Part shown: piece by piece, positions 1-10,427 of the stretch | Layout: each line of letters opens with the position of its first letter | How positions within the stretch are numbered: position 1 is the stretch's first letter | Assembly (NCBI GenBank): GCA_036784855.1 | Contig: JAZDSV010000067.1 | Span: forward strand, 1 to 64,000 | Direction of reading: 5' to 3' | DNA length: 64,000 bases | DNA from: Aphelidium insulamus | Taxonomy: Eukaryota > Aphelidiomycota > Aphelidea > Aphelidiaceae | Notes under the pieces: generated by a model | The model's input: only the letters and a program-made list of their open reading frames with translations | Told to the model about the DNA's origin: nothing | The model's database searches: none | Made by a program: the position numbers and the translations under genes

Positions 1-1930
1 GGGAGTGATGGGCGAGTAGATCGTCTTGATGCCCAACTTGCGCACGGCCAGGGCAATGTTATTAAATACAGGGACGTAGTTTTCAGGATCCATTCCGTGC
101 GCGTAGGTGTCGGAGTTGGCCTCCTGCATTATGCGCACCAATATCGTGCCATCAAAGTCGCTCATCAATGGTTCGAATGCTTTCGATACATTTCTCCCAT
201 AATCTTCATATTTAAGGCTTGCAAGGTCGCCCTTTAACAACTCCAGGGTGAACATGAGCGGACCAGGAATGAAAAGGTGCGGCTACGGCTCTTGTCGACC
301 TTTCGCGCATAGTCGTCTGCCAGCGCCAACAATTCCTGGCGCACCGCTGCCAGCGGCAAATCGGCTACTCCACTGTCCGGCGTGAACGTGTCGAGCATCT
401 CGGTCTGCCGGGCCAGGTAGGCAATGCGCGACGACACGGGAAAAGTTTGCTCAATTTCGCTGGCACGATTCGCTGCTGCCGACTGGAATGTCTGCACGCT
501 GAACGGGTAGAGCACAATCTCGCCTGCGACCACAATCAGTATGCTGACAATCATGTAGCGCATCATGGTGCTGGCCAGGTGGTGCCACATGCCGCGGCCG
601 CGCGCCGACCGCGAGTTCTTGCGGAACGCCGTGTTGAGCGAGGAGAAGGCAATGTTGTTGTCGTCGTTGCCATCATCGGCCGCCATGGATGCCACATTGT
701 TCACCGAGTTCTGCGACATGAACGACGTCAGGCTCATGGTGGCGTTGGCGGCGCGCAATTCCCGCTCGTGCAGCAGGGCGATCAGGGTCTCCACCTCCTG
801 TGCGGCTGGTTCATTGTGGTCGGCGTCGCGCAGGAATGCTAGATAGCTCTTCAAAGACTCCATGGATTTCGGGAACTTGGTGATCAATCGGTGGTAGAGG
901 AACTCTGCCTTGGCGGCGTGGCTGTCATAGATATCGGCCAGCCGGGCCAAATGCCAGTGCTGCTCCGTGTTGCCGCTCTTGACCAGCTTCCAGAATGTGT
1001 GCACGGTATCCAGGGCCTGGCGGTGGTGGAACCGCGCCGATGTGAAGTCGTGCCGGTACCGGATCGAGTCCAGGATAAACAGTTTGGCCTCGCCCACCCG
1101 CGCCGCCGTGGCCGAGTGCTCCAGCCGGGTGATGATGTAGAAGAAGCAGTAGTTCAGATCAATGGGGACATTGCGCTTGACGGTGCGCTCGATCTGGCGG
1201 CGGATCTTATTCAGCACTGCTTTGCGCTCGCCGTCCAGCGACCCGGCCGACTCTCCTCCAGCAGCAGCGCCTCAAACACCACAAACACCATGTAGACGAC
1301 GTAGCGTGTCTGCAAGTAGACGCTGTCGGGAAACTTTTTAATCCCCGCCTCAAAGATCTTCATGCCCACTTTGGCGGCCACGTAGCGCTTGGACTCGGGC
1401 ATGGTGTTGAAGGAGAACCGGGTGGCCAGCTCGACGTCGGTGGGGAAGTGGCACCGTGACAGCAGCTCCGTGGTGTCGTCCTTCAGAATGAGGCGCGACC
1501 CGTCCAGGAACGTGATGCGCCAGTACGCCAGGCACGAGAACAGTGCGCCGAACACGGGCATCAGGCCGAGCGCGATGTAGAAGCGCATGTCACTCGCATC
1601 CGGCACACTCACCACACTCAGACCCACGGAGCTGAGGAGCAGCAGCGAGCCTAGCATCCCCGTGCGCACATAGTTGGCCTTATTGTTCACATAGTATCTG
1701 TGAATGTAAGTGATAAGCTTAATTATGCTGATGATGTAACAACTCTACACTTACGGATACCACAAGTTCATGGCAAGCAGCGCCGCGATGGTCAGCCAGT
1801 AGATGATGCAGTACGTCCGCGGGACAAACACCTCGCTGGCCACGGCAATTATGAAGCGGCCGGCAATGTCAATCACTTCGGGCCGAGTCGAGATCTTTTG
1901 CGTGCGGTCGTCCGCAGTTAATATTCGCTG
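1..1930 (-). CDS. TmcB-like multi-pass membrane protein, partial (runs off the window start)
   Basis: Minus-strand gene entering from about 1930 and leaving at position 1. Exons seen: about 1755-1930, 1211-1697, about 268-1217, and 1 to about 221. The intron at 1698-1754 is GT-AG and one at about 222-267 is likely. The first part has several hydrophobic helices. The middle has helical TPR-like segments of the TmcB/TmcC type (FLYHRLITKFPKSMESLKSY) found in protist and chytrid membrane sensors. Another helix lies near 520-570. Between 1211 and 1260 the frame must change by one base to keep a continuous protein, and no plausible intron explains it. No ATG is visible in the first exon, so the true start is unresolved. 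Family assignment rests on pattern only; a signalling role is inference. Confidence 0.6.
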
Positions 1931-2062
1931 TGACCGTTGCAGACGAATTGATTGCTCGGCTCCTGATTGGCTGAATTTTTATAATCGAATTCCGTGCCAA
2001 TATGCACGCTGCAGCCGGCGCAAGCTGTCGGTGGCCAAATCAATTACAAGTACTTATCAAGC

Positions 2063-2776
2063 ATGCCGCCGTCCGCCAATTTGCCTCAAGTCGTATTGGC
2101 CACATCAGTCAAGCCTCTTCGTCCATATGCGCTCAAAACCGATGTTTCGAGAGGGAATACTATTATACCGTTGCTGCAATGCTGCCACGCAAACTGCAGC
2201 GAAGAGGAGAGGAAACAACTGCTGGATGCGGTGGATGAACAATCGTCGGACATTGCAGTGTCCACACTGGCTCTGTTTGCATCCACAGTGATTGCCAACC
2301 TGTGGTCACAGCAGGCCAGCATTTCAATAGTGCCGCCAGACACTGTTAATCGCCATGAATTCACTAAACTGTACGCGTTCTGCAAGCGGATATTCGCAGC
2401 GACCAGGTTTAGTGCCCCGGCCATATTGTACGGACTGCACATGATGCAGGAATTCTGCCACAAATTTCCCGCCATTGTACATGTGAGTGGGTCGCAGTAT
2501 CGGATTTTCATTGTGGCCATGATTACCACGAACAAGGTATTGGACGATGTCACGTTCACAAACGTATCCTGGGCACAGGTCACCGGGAAACCCGTGCAGG
2601 AGATAAACCGGATGGAGATGGAGTATTTGATGAGTTTGCAATTCCGGCTGTTCTTGAGTGATGGGGAGTACAGGCAATGGGCACAACTTTTGACCGAGTT
2701 TGTACGACATGCCGACGGTAAGCGCCCCGACCGAATGGCTGCATCTCAGCTCCCATCTCCCCCGCCAGAATGTTGA
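2063..2776 (+). CDS. PHO80/PCL-type cyclin
   Basis: Single-exon gene of 237 codons from the ATG at 2063. An upstream in-frame GTG at 1994 is not a likely start. The cyclin box is recognisable: FTKLYAFCKRIFAATRFSAP, then FIVAMITTNKVLDDVTFTN, NVSWAQVTG and EINRMEMEYLMSLQFRLFLS. This is the layout of PHO80/PCL and cyclin-Y/P-type cyclins, which bind a Pho85/CDK5-like kinase and act in nutrient or cell-cycle control. The N-terminal part before the box is short and the C-terminus is proline-rich. The shared upstream region with the divergent membrane protein holds a CCAAT-type element near 1965 and an A/T-rich stretch. Exact kinase partner cannot be told from sequence. Confidence 0.85.
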   Translation: MPPSANLPQVVLATSVKPLRPYALKTDVSRGNTIIPLLQCCHANCSEEERKQLLDAVDEQSSDIAVSTLALFASTVIANLWSQQASISIVPPDTVNRHEFTKLYAFCKRIFAATRFSAPAILYGLHMMQEFCHKFPAIVHVSGSQYRIFIVAMITTNKVLDDVTFTNVSWAQVTGKPVQEINRMEMEYLMSLQFRLFLSDGEYRQWAQLLTEFVRHADGKRPDRMAASQLPSPPPEC

Positions 2777-2898
2777 TACTGCCTTGTAAATAGATTTTTT
2801 GTAGTCTTTTATAAGCGGTTAGTGTTGTAATGGTGCTGGTAAGGGATATTTAATTTGATAACTTTTGCGTGAACGAAGCTTCACTCACCTCAATCAAC

Positions 2899-5800
2899 AT
2901 GTCCGCTGCATTGAAGCCCGAGTGGCAGGAATTCGCCAATGTAAGCTTGTGCCAACTAGCTCCACCCACCCCACTGATAAGTAACTCTGCAGGATGCCTT
3001 CTCACCCAAAGAATATGTGGAGCGTCTCACCCAGTCGCTCGTGTCCCAGGCACGCCAGGACAAGCAGAGTACGCCAAGCATGTATCACACACCCACGCTC
3101 ATCGTGCATGGCAGAGTTTGACCCGGCCCCCTTTGTCAGGGTGCTCGAGAATGGCATAGAGCATCTGGCACGTATACGGAAGGGCGTGCAACGCAAAACT
3201 GGCGAGCTCGAGGACGCTGTACAAGCCGCGGAATCTTCGCATCGAGGCCGCGTCCGCGATCTTGAGCCAGTGTTTGAGCAGACAAACCACACGCTGCAGA
3301 CGCTAGAGACACGCATGGGTGAGGTGGGGAGCCGGGCCATCCTTGTCGGTCGGTTGTGGACATATTATACATTTATCGAGTATGATGGTTGACACGGGAC
3401 TTTAGGGGAGCAGTTGGAATCGCTGGACAAGCAGAGGATTCGCGCGCAGGACGCCAAGAACCTTGTCCTGCACTTTCTCGAGTTCAACACCGGAAACCAT
3501 GCCAGTCTGGATGCTATAAAGAACAATAACGGCTGGGAGGGTAAAAGCAAGGTGAGACACTGTCATTTAATGCACAATACCCACGTGATTAGGCTGCGCA
3601 AATCATTAAGCGGCTGGCGGTCATTGCGCGTGAAGTTGATTTGCCAGCCACAGAGACAGTGCGTTGATCAGCGTACATACATACTTACATTGTATGGCAG
3701 GCGCGGAACGGTATCGAGCGTTACGGTGAACTGATGGAACGGGAACTGCTGAGTGATTTTGAATCTGGCTTTAAACGCAACGATATTGACGTGCTGCATG
3801 TACGTGCTTGCATATATGAACTAGTTTATCATATGTTCATATATGGCTAGACCTGCGCCAGCATTTTGACAGAATTCAACGGCGGTCACTCCTGTGTTCA
3901 AGCGTACATAAATCAGCACCGATTCTTCAACGAGAGCATTCAAGCAAGTAAGACGGCCGATCCAACGTCCCCCTCGTCAAAGTAGATTATGTTCTTATTT
4001 TCCTTATTTAATGATATCCAGGTTTGCCACGACAACTGATATTGCCGAATATGAAAAAGACGCGCCCAAGTTGGATCCATCATTGGGCCGCCTATTCGAC
4101 TCCATTATCAAGACGATCGAAGCTGACTGGGGCGTCATCAATTCCGTGTTTCCAATTCCCATCACAGTGCTGCAGATATTCATTCAGCGCATATTCGCAC
4201 AGACTGTACGTCGCACGCAATTGTGCTGGAAGCACCTCAAGAGAGTAACAAATCCTTAGGTGCAAACACAAATCGAACAGTTGTTGGACAGAGCTGCCGA
4301 CATATCACTACTACGGTTCCTGCAAACTCTGACCACTGTTCACGCAGCTACGTTCGAATGCACCGAAATGATCAATGCATATGTAGACAAGCTCGTTATT
4401 GATTCGGCGGCCTCTGCTGCATTTAAAGCAGCACTGGCTCGCAGCCGTGATGACATATTTGTCGTGTACACCGACAACGAAAAGTACATTGAGAAAGAGA
4501 TGCTGGCGATCGCACAAGTAAACACGCTCGCGTTGGAGCATTTTATGGAGTACAAAAATGCGCGCAAGAATGCCTTGAAAAACAAGAGCTACTTTACAAA
4601 GTTGCAGGCAGTTGCTACTAACCCTCAAAACATTCCCCAGGAGAGCTATCTAGCACTGCCGAACGAGATGGGCCTAGCCGTTGATTCTTTCAAACGTCTG
4701 CTTCAAATCTATGGCAAGGCAATAGCTCGCGCGGAACAACTCAATTCTTCAAATGACTGGTGAGGATAAATACTTTGATGACCGGTGTTGATATTCGTCA
4801 GCGCTCGATACGTTCACATGATATTTTCGTCCTTCTTGGAAGTCGTCGGCCGCCGTTATGTCGAGGCTGGCCTGGATCTGCAAGTTCTTCTGGCTGGTCC
4901 ATGGATATATTTGCTAATCACTCATAGTGTGCTGGAAGACATTACTGCAATGGAACCTAAAACCGAGCCTGATCTACGCTACCTGGCAAACGTGAACGTG
5001 GTCAACGGAATCGTTCATGCTATTCAAAAGTTTTTTCTCTCTCGCGTTGTAAGTACAACGTGCTGATTATAGGATGTGCCAGTTGACCCCCGCAGATGTT
5101 TCTAATAAGCATACAACCGACTACACATCGCGAGACAATGATACGCAAGAATGACTTTGTCATTGCCCTAGAGACAAAAATTAACGTTATCTTGCAAAAG
5201 CTACTTGACGGTCTGCATATGCTGGAAGTTTCGTTCCGTTTGTAATTCCTGCTAGGTTGCATAGCGTGGCTGGGTGTGATCCTGACAAGACAGCGCAAAA
5301 ATGATTTTCGACCAAAAGACACGGAACTATCAGTGCTAGCCACCAGCGCCACACCGGTATGTTCTCCGTACTGTACTCAAATGGCTTATTGCGCCGAAGC
5401 CTTGCACGCAATGCTGTGAATTTCTGGTAAAAATGCACCAAAAGATTGCAGCATCGTTGGACGGCAAGAACTTAGAAGTGGTGCTGGTGGAGGTGGGCGT
5501 GCAGTTTCACGGGTAAGCAGCTGCTTATTGCATTATGACAGTGAAGTCGAATCTGCCAGGATATTGTTGGAGCACGTCAAGAAATTTGTCATCAACACCA
5601 ATGGAGGCCTGCTTCTTACAAAGCAAGTTGACAACCCATTTGTCGTCATATGATTACAGCTCACTGTGCAGGGATCTGGCCAAGTACCAGGAGACGGTGG
5701 CCGCATGGAAGCTGGCGCCGGTAACAGACCGATTCGAGGCACTGCGCCAACTGGGCAATATTTACCTGGTGCGCCCAGAGAACCTGAAAACTCTGCTCGA

Positions 5801-6032
5801 CGAGGGATCGCTGGCGCGCATTGACCCTGCAATCCTGCATGCATTCGTCGCAAACCGCGCCGACTACAAGCAGGCCAAACTAAATTCGCTGTTCCACGGC
5901 GATGTGGTGGAGGGCCAGGCAGATCAAGAGCGAAGTGCCTGGGAGAATCTGGAGACGGCATTCGATGCCATGAATGACACGTTTGGCGAGATGAGCGACT
6001 CCATCAAGAAGATGGCAATGTTGGTGGTCTGA
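2899..6032 (+). CDS. SEC10: Exocyst complex subunit SEC10 / EXOC5
   Basis: A many-exon gene starting at ATG 2899 (MSAALKPEWQEF). Joined exons give the SEC10 pattern: FDPAPFVRVLENGIEHL, a coiled-coil (ELEDAVQAAESSHRGRV), GEQLESLDKQRIRAQDAKNL, LTEFNGGHSCVQAYINQH near the middle, CIAWLGVILTRQRKNDFRPK, and FVINTNGGLLLTKDLAKYQ near the end. SEC10 bridges the two halves of the exocyst, which tethers secretory vesicles to the plasma membrane. Introns are 29-75 nt. Two use GC instead of GT at the donor: 3078-3114 (gcatgt) and 5623-5671 (gcaagt). Both are needed to keep the conserved frame (TPK-FDP; LLTK-DLAKYQ). The shortest intron, near 5517-5545, is only 29 nt. Confidence 0.93.
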
Positions 6033-6138
6033 GGTGGCGTGGAATATATACATGCATATATGTTTGTGCACAGGAAAGCCAGAGCAGGGCATATGTAGTC
6101 AAGATTTCGCCTGTATTGACCGCAAGATTCCACCGAAT

Positions 6139-6476
6139 TTACTGCGGCGTGGCGTATTTGTGCTCAATGTCCTTCCACTGGCGCTATAGCGGTGCATGTT
6201 AGTGTTAACCGAGTGGGGGCGGTACATCAGCATACGCACCCCGCGGTTAACTCGGTCCCAGATGGCCTGCGTGCCGGCGTCAAAGCCAATTTCAAAGAGG
6301 AACGCGGCGCCCAGTATGCTGCCATAGTAGACTACGGATGCACCGCTGGTCAGTGGCTGTACAATACAGTGTATACAGATAATATGCGCGGCGGAGATGG
6401 CACCGCACACAGCACCACAGCAAAACGTACCGGGCTTGTGGCGCATCAGGCGGTAAACGGATCCGAGCAGCGACAT
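6139..6476 (-). CDS. QCR9: Cytochrome bc1 complex subunit 9 (QCR9 / UQCR10)
   Basis: Three short exons code for a protein of about 60 residues. Exon 1 is 6431-6476 (MSLLGSVYRLMRHKP). After a GT-AG intron, exon 2 reads VYYGSILGAAFLFEIGFDAG then TQAIWDRVNRG. A second intron carrying a CTAAC branch motif leads to RQWKDIEHKYATPQ and stop. The single membrane helix, the FE-FD-G pattern and the C-terminal WK-I-HKY are diagnostic of QCR9/UQCR10, the small single-helix subunit that stabilises Rieske and cytochrome c1 in mitochondrial complex III. Reading straight through the introns gives an open but misleading frame of 125 codons. Confidence 0.88.
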
Positions 6477-6585
6477 TTTTGTGCGGCGTGGTGTTCAATC
6501 AACCGAAGCCCGCACTTTTGGCGCCAACTCCGCTTTATTCCTATTTATAGCCTTATACGTCCATAATATACATATATATACCTCC

Positions 6586-9500
6586 ATGTTCACGGAGTGG
6601 CTGTTTGTGGCTGCCGTAGCTGGCTGCAGTCTGGCGCAGACAAGCAATTACACGGCGCGGCTGTTGTCGCTGTACGCGCAAAATGGCAACTATCAGGTGC
6701 CGGGCACTGTAAGTCCACTGTCGCGTGTGGAACAGCCAGGATACATCCCATGGGCTCGCAGCCAGCACTGCACCGCCTACGATCCTTCCGGCAACTATCT
6801 CTACTTGTTTGGGGGCCGTTCCAACACTGGTACAGCTAAATGTTGCTATGTGACTTCGTATAACATCTCTGTAAAGGTCCGCTGAGCGATGTGTGGCGAT
6901 TTAATTTCGCTACAGAGATGTGGGCGTGGTTGAGCGGTGGCAGTGATGCCAGCTCCTCGTTGGTTCCGGTGTTCGGTATGCGTGGCAACTTCTCGTTTGA
7001 TGCGCGACCGGGTGCCATGTGGGAACACAGTTGCGCCATATCTACCGGTGGCCTATATGTGTTTGGTGGACTTGGTCTGACGTCTAATCAGAACAGCTCG
7101 GGCGGTAGGGACAGAGCTTATATATACACGTATATATATATATATATATATATATTGCATATTGATTAATTGGTGCAGAGATGCTCAACGATTTGTGGCT
7201 GCTGGACACGTCGCTGAATGGCACGGGGCAGTGGCAGTGGCTTGGCGGAAACAGTTCCAGCACAGCGGGAAGTATATCCACCACCTACGGGACTGAGAGT
7301 GCCGCAAACTGGCCCGGGCGACGGTATTACCACGCAATGGCGACTAGATCATCGACGACACTGATATATGTGCACGGCGGTCAAGGATATGGACCATGCA
7401 TTGAACAGTCATCGAACGGCACGGCACGCCCACTAGATGATTTGTGGGCCTTCAACACAGCGTCTGGCATGTGGGCGCTGCTCGATGGCCCGTTGAATGT
7501 CTTGTCAAACCAGCCAGCCACGTATGGCACATATCGGGTTGCATCACCGCAGAGCAGACCTGGTGGTCGGTACGAACACTTTCTAGCTGTGGACACCACT
7601 TTAGCCACGCTGTGGATGTTTGGCGGGACCGGGTGTGATAATGCGACGTCGCTGGGTAATATTCAAATATCTTTATCGTTGTTCTCTAATCGGCAGGCTT
7701 GTTGAATGATGTGTGGGCGTTTAGTATTGCAACTAGGCAGTGGGCATGGATTAATGGCAAGGAATACGTCGAAGCTATGGGAGTCTATAGCGGACCGTTT
7801 GCGCAGCCTGGTGCACGCAGCTCTTTTACTGCGGCAATGTTGGAAACAAATATCGCAGTGTTTGGAGGTTTCGGCAGGACAAATGACAGCTCCATTGCGG
7901 CGGTGCTCAGCGATTTGTGGCTGCTTGACACGGTGAACGGCAACTGGGCTTGGACTGGTGGATCTTACATTCCACGGCTCTACGGGACAGTTGATGTCTC
8001 ATCACGAATCGGATACCCGAGGTCACGGTCCAGCGCAGCGGTCACGGCGGCGAATGGATCAACACTGATCATGTTTGGGGGTTCAATGTCCGAGTTTGGC
8101 GACCTCAATAACGATTTGTGGACATTCACCTTTGGTGGCGCTCTATCCACCAACGTTTCGAATGGGGCCGCATCCACAACTTCTACTTCATCAGTGGATA
8201 GCAGCATGTCTGTCGCGCAAAGTTTTTTGACTTCTTCTACGCGAGTATCGATTTATGCGACGACAGCAACAAGCAAGTCGCAGCAAAGCACGGCCGCAAC
8301 AGTGACCTCATCCTCGTCAAGTAGTGCTTCTCGATCAGCTACGTCAAGTAGTTCTTCTCGTTCCTCCACGTCTAGTAGCTCTTCTAGGCTATCCACGACA
8401 TCAACAAGTTCTCGATCATCGTCATCTTCATCATCTTCAACTTCAACAACTTCATCAACTTCATCGTCGGCATCATCGCGGACGTCTTCAACATTTACAT
8501 CCAGCTGGCCGCCATTGATTGCGCCCTCGTTATCGATGAGCTCATCATCATTGCTGCCCACTGCTACATCCACTTCCTTTATGACTTTTGCGTCCACATC
8601 GTCGTCGTCCCTGATTTCGTCCTCGCCGCCCTGGTCATTCTCAATCTCATCGTCCTCTTCATCTTTGACCTCGACCAATGTGGACATTTTGCCTTCTCCC
8701 GACTCACCTGAATCAATGACATCCTCCTCGCTGCTAGAAGTAAACAGCTCACCAGAAGCAACCACCTCTCCCGATATCAGCACCAACACCAGCACTAATG
8801 ATCAGGATTGTAAGTAAATATATTATTTGGAATGCATCCCGACTAATTATACTAGCCCCGGCACCCACACTGCCCATGGAGTCGGCGAAAGAGTTTTATG
8901 AGGAGTTTACTAGCAACATGTGGTACATGGTAGCCGCTGCAGTACTGATTGTGGCGCTGCTAACCTGTTGCGTCTTCATAATCTGCATGCGCTGTCGAAA
9001 CAGGAGCGGGCGTCGTCGACTAGTTGGAGAAGCGTCCTCCTCCAAAAGGTTTAATAGTCGTTGCTTGTGCGAAAGTCCACTAATATTTGCAGCATCAATA
9101 GCTCGCAGGTGCAGCTGACATCGATATCGAGCAGTAGCGACTTGTTGTTTACGGGCAGCAAAGACACTCGAACGACTACTTTGGCCATGCAGGTGGAAGT
9201 TATTGGCTTGAATGATGTCGAGGCCCCACAAACGGCTTCCATGCCGAAAATTGCCAGTCTTGGCAAATCAAGTGGGAAAGAAGTCACGCGAAAAGGCACC
9301 GAGGCCACACTGGTAGGCAGTGGTAGAAAAAAACGGTTCCCGCAACGCATACCCACTGGCACCACGACTTACATGCCCGAGTCGGCTGAACTTTCCATTC
9401 CCGGCTACTTGCGTCTGCAGGAGCATGTCGACTTTAAGACAGGCAAATTCATCGGCAGCACAAAACATGGACAGCACTATCGCGGCACACTGATAAATCC

Positions 9501-10128
9501 GCGTCTGATGCGACATGGCAGCGATGTCTTTATCAAAGTGGTGTCGGACACGGATGACAAATCCTCGACATCGCGCGATGAACCGTCGGCCCAGTTCAAG
9601 CAGGAACTAGCTATCATGAACTTTCTGAACCGGCACGCCAACATTGTCAATTTGGTTGGCTGGTGCGCCAAGCCCTCCGCGATTGTGATGAAGTTTTATC
9701 GTCTTGGCTCACTGGACAACTGGTGTCGGCGCGAGGAGGTCACACACCGACAGCGACATCAGCTCTTCTCCTTCTCGCTGGACATTGCGCGCGGACTGCA
9801 GTTTATGCACTCGAAGGAGATTATTCACTGCGACCTCAAGCCGGCCAATTGTCTGGTGGATCAGGAGCCGGGCACCGGGCACTACTTCTGTGTCATTGCA
9901 GACTTTGGCGTGAGTCAGATATTTTCGCGACAGGTGCTGCTTGTCGAGGCGTTCCAGGCGGTGAATGCACAGGGATTTTCGCTGCCGTACGCTGCACCTG
10001 AAGTGCTGGACAGATGCCGACGCCGATTGCCAATGTTTAGCGTGGAAGATGGGGTCGCTGCAGACATGTACTCGCACTCGATGACTGTTTACGCTATCCT
10101 GCACGGTTATTCGCCGTGGCGTGGCTAA
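6586..10128 (+). CDS. Receptor kinase with kelch-repeat ectodomain, one TM helix and TKL-like kinase domain
   Basis: ATG 6586 opens a signal peptide (MFTEWLFVAAVAGCSLAQT). Five or more kelch blades follow (YLYLFGG, SDVWRFNFATEMWAWLSG, NDLWLLD, NDVWAFSIATRQWAWING), split by short introns. Next is a Ser/Thr-rich stalk (about 8150-8810), a transmembrane helix (YMVAAAVLIVALLTCCVFII) with a basic stop-transfer, and a kinase domain. Kinase landmarks: VAIK-like Lys in VFIKVVSD, C-helix Glu in FKQELAIM, catalytic loop HCDLKPANC, ADFG, and APE. The protein stops at SPWRG, just after subdomain IX, so the last third of the C-lobe is missing unless an exon lies in 10129-10427. Ligand and substrate are unknown. 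Kelch ectodomains on kinases are not a standard receptor class. Confidence 0.85.
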
Positions 10129-10427
10129 TCGCCGGTTGGATGCGGGTCATACAAAAAATAGAGAGCCTGAATTATGTGCCAAAGCATACATCGCGAATAC
10201 GCATTCATTTGGCGGAACAAGAATTTTGCATACCAAGGTGTTAATGAAAAACTAAAAGATTGCATGTGAGTTAAGAGAGAAGCAAAGTGAATGACGAATG
10301 ATGAACAAGACAAACGAAAGTATCCAGAAGCAAGAAGATACAAGCACGAAACACGAAGCAAGAAGGAAGAAGATATAAGAAACAGGTTGCAAGACTGGCA
10401 AAAAAAGAAAACTCCGCGAAACACCAA
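10129..10427. other. Intergenic, with a purine-rich tract
   Basis: No conserved coding sequence seen. From about 10260 to 10425 the plus strand is almost all A and G, with AAGCAAGAAG-type repeats, ending just before the ATG of the next gene. A possible small terminal exon of the upstream kinase (about 10240-10269, reading VNEKLKDCM then stop) can be drawn with a non-consensus GC donor, but I do not trust it. Confidence 0.4.

Noticed and set aside
8253-8795. Acidic minus-strand frame of 180 codons
   Set aside because: Shadow of the Ser/Thr-rich stalk of the kelch receptor kinase.
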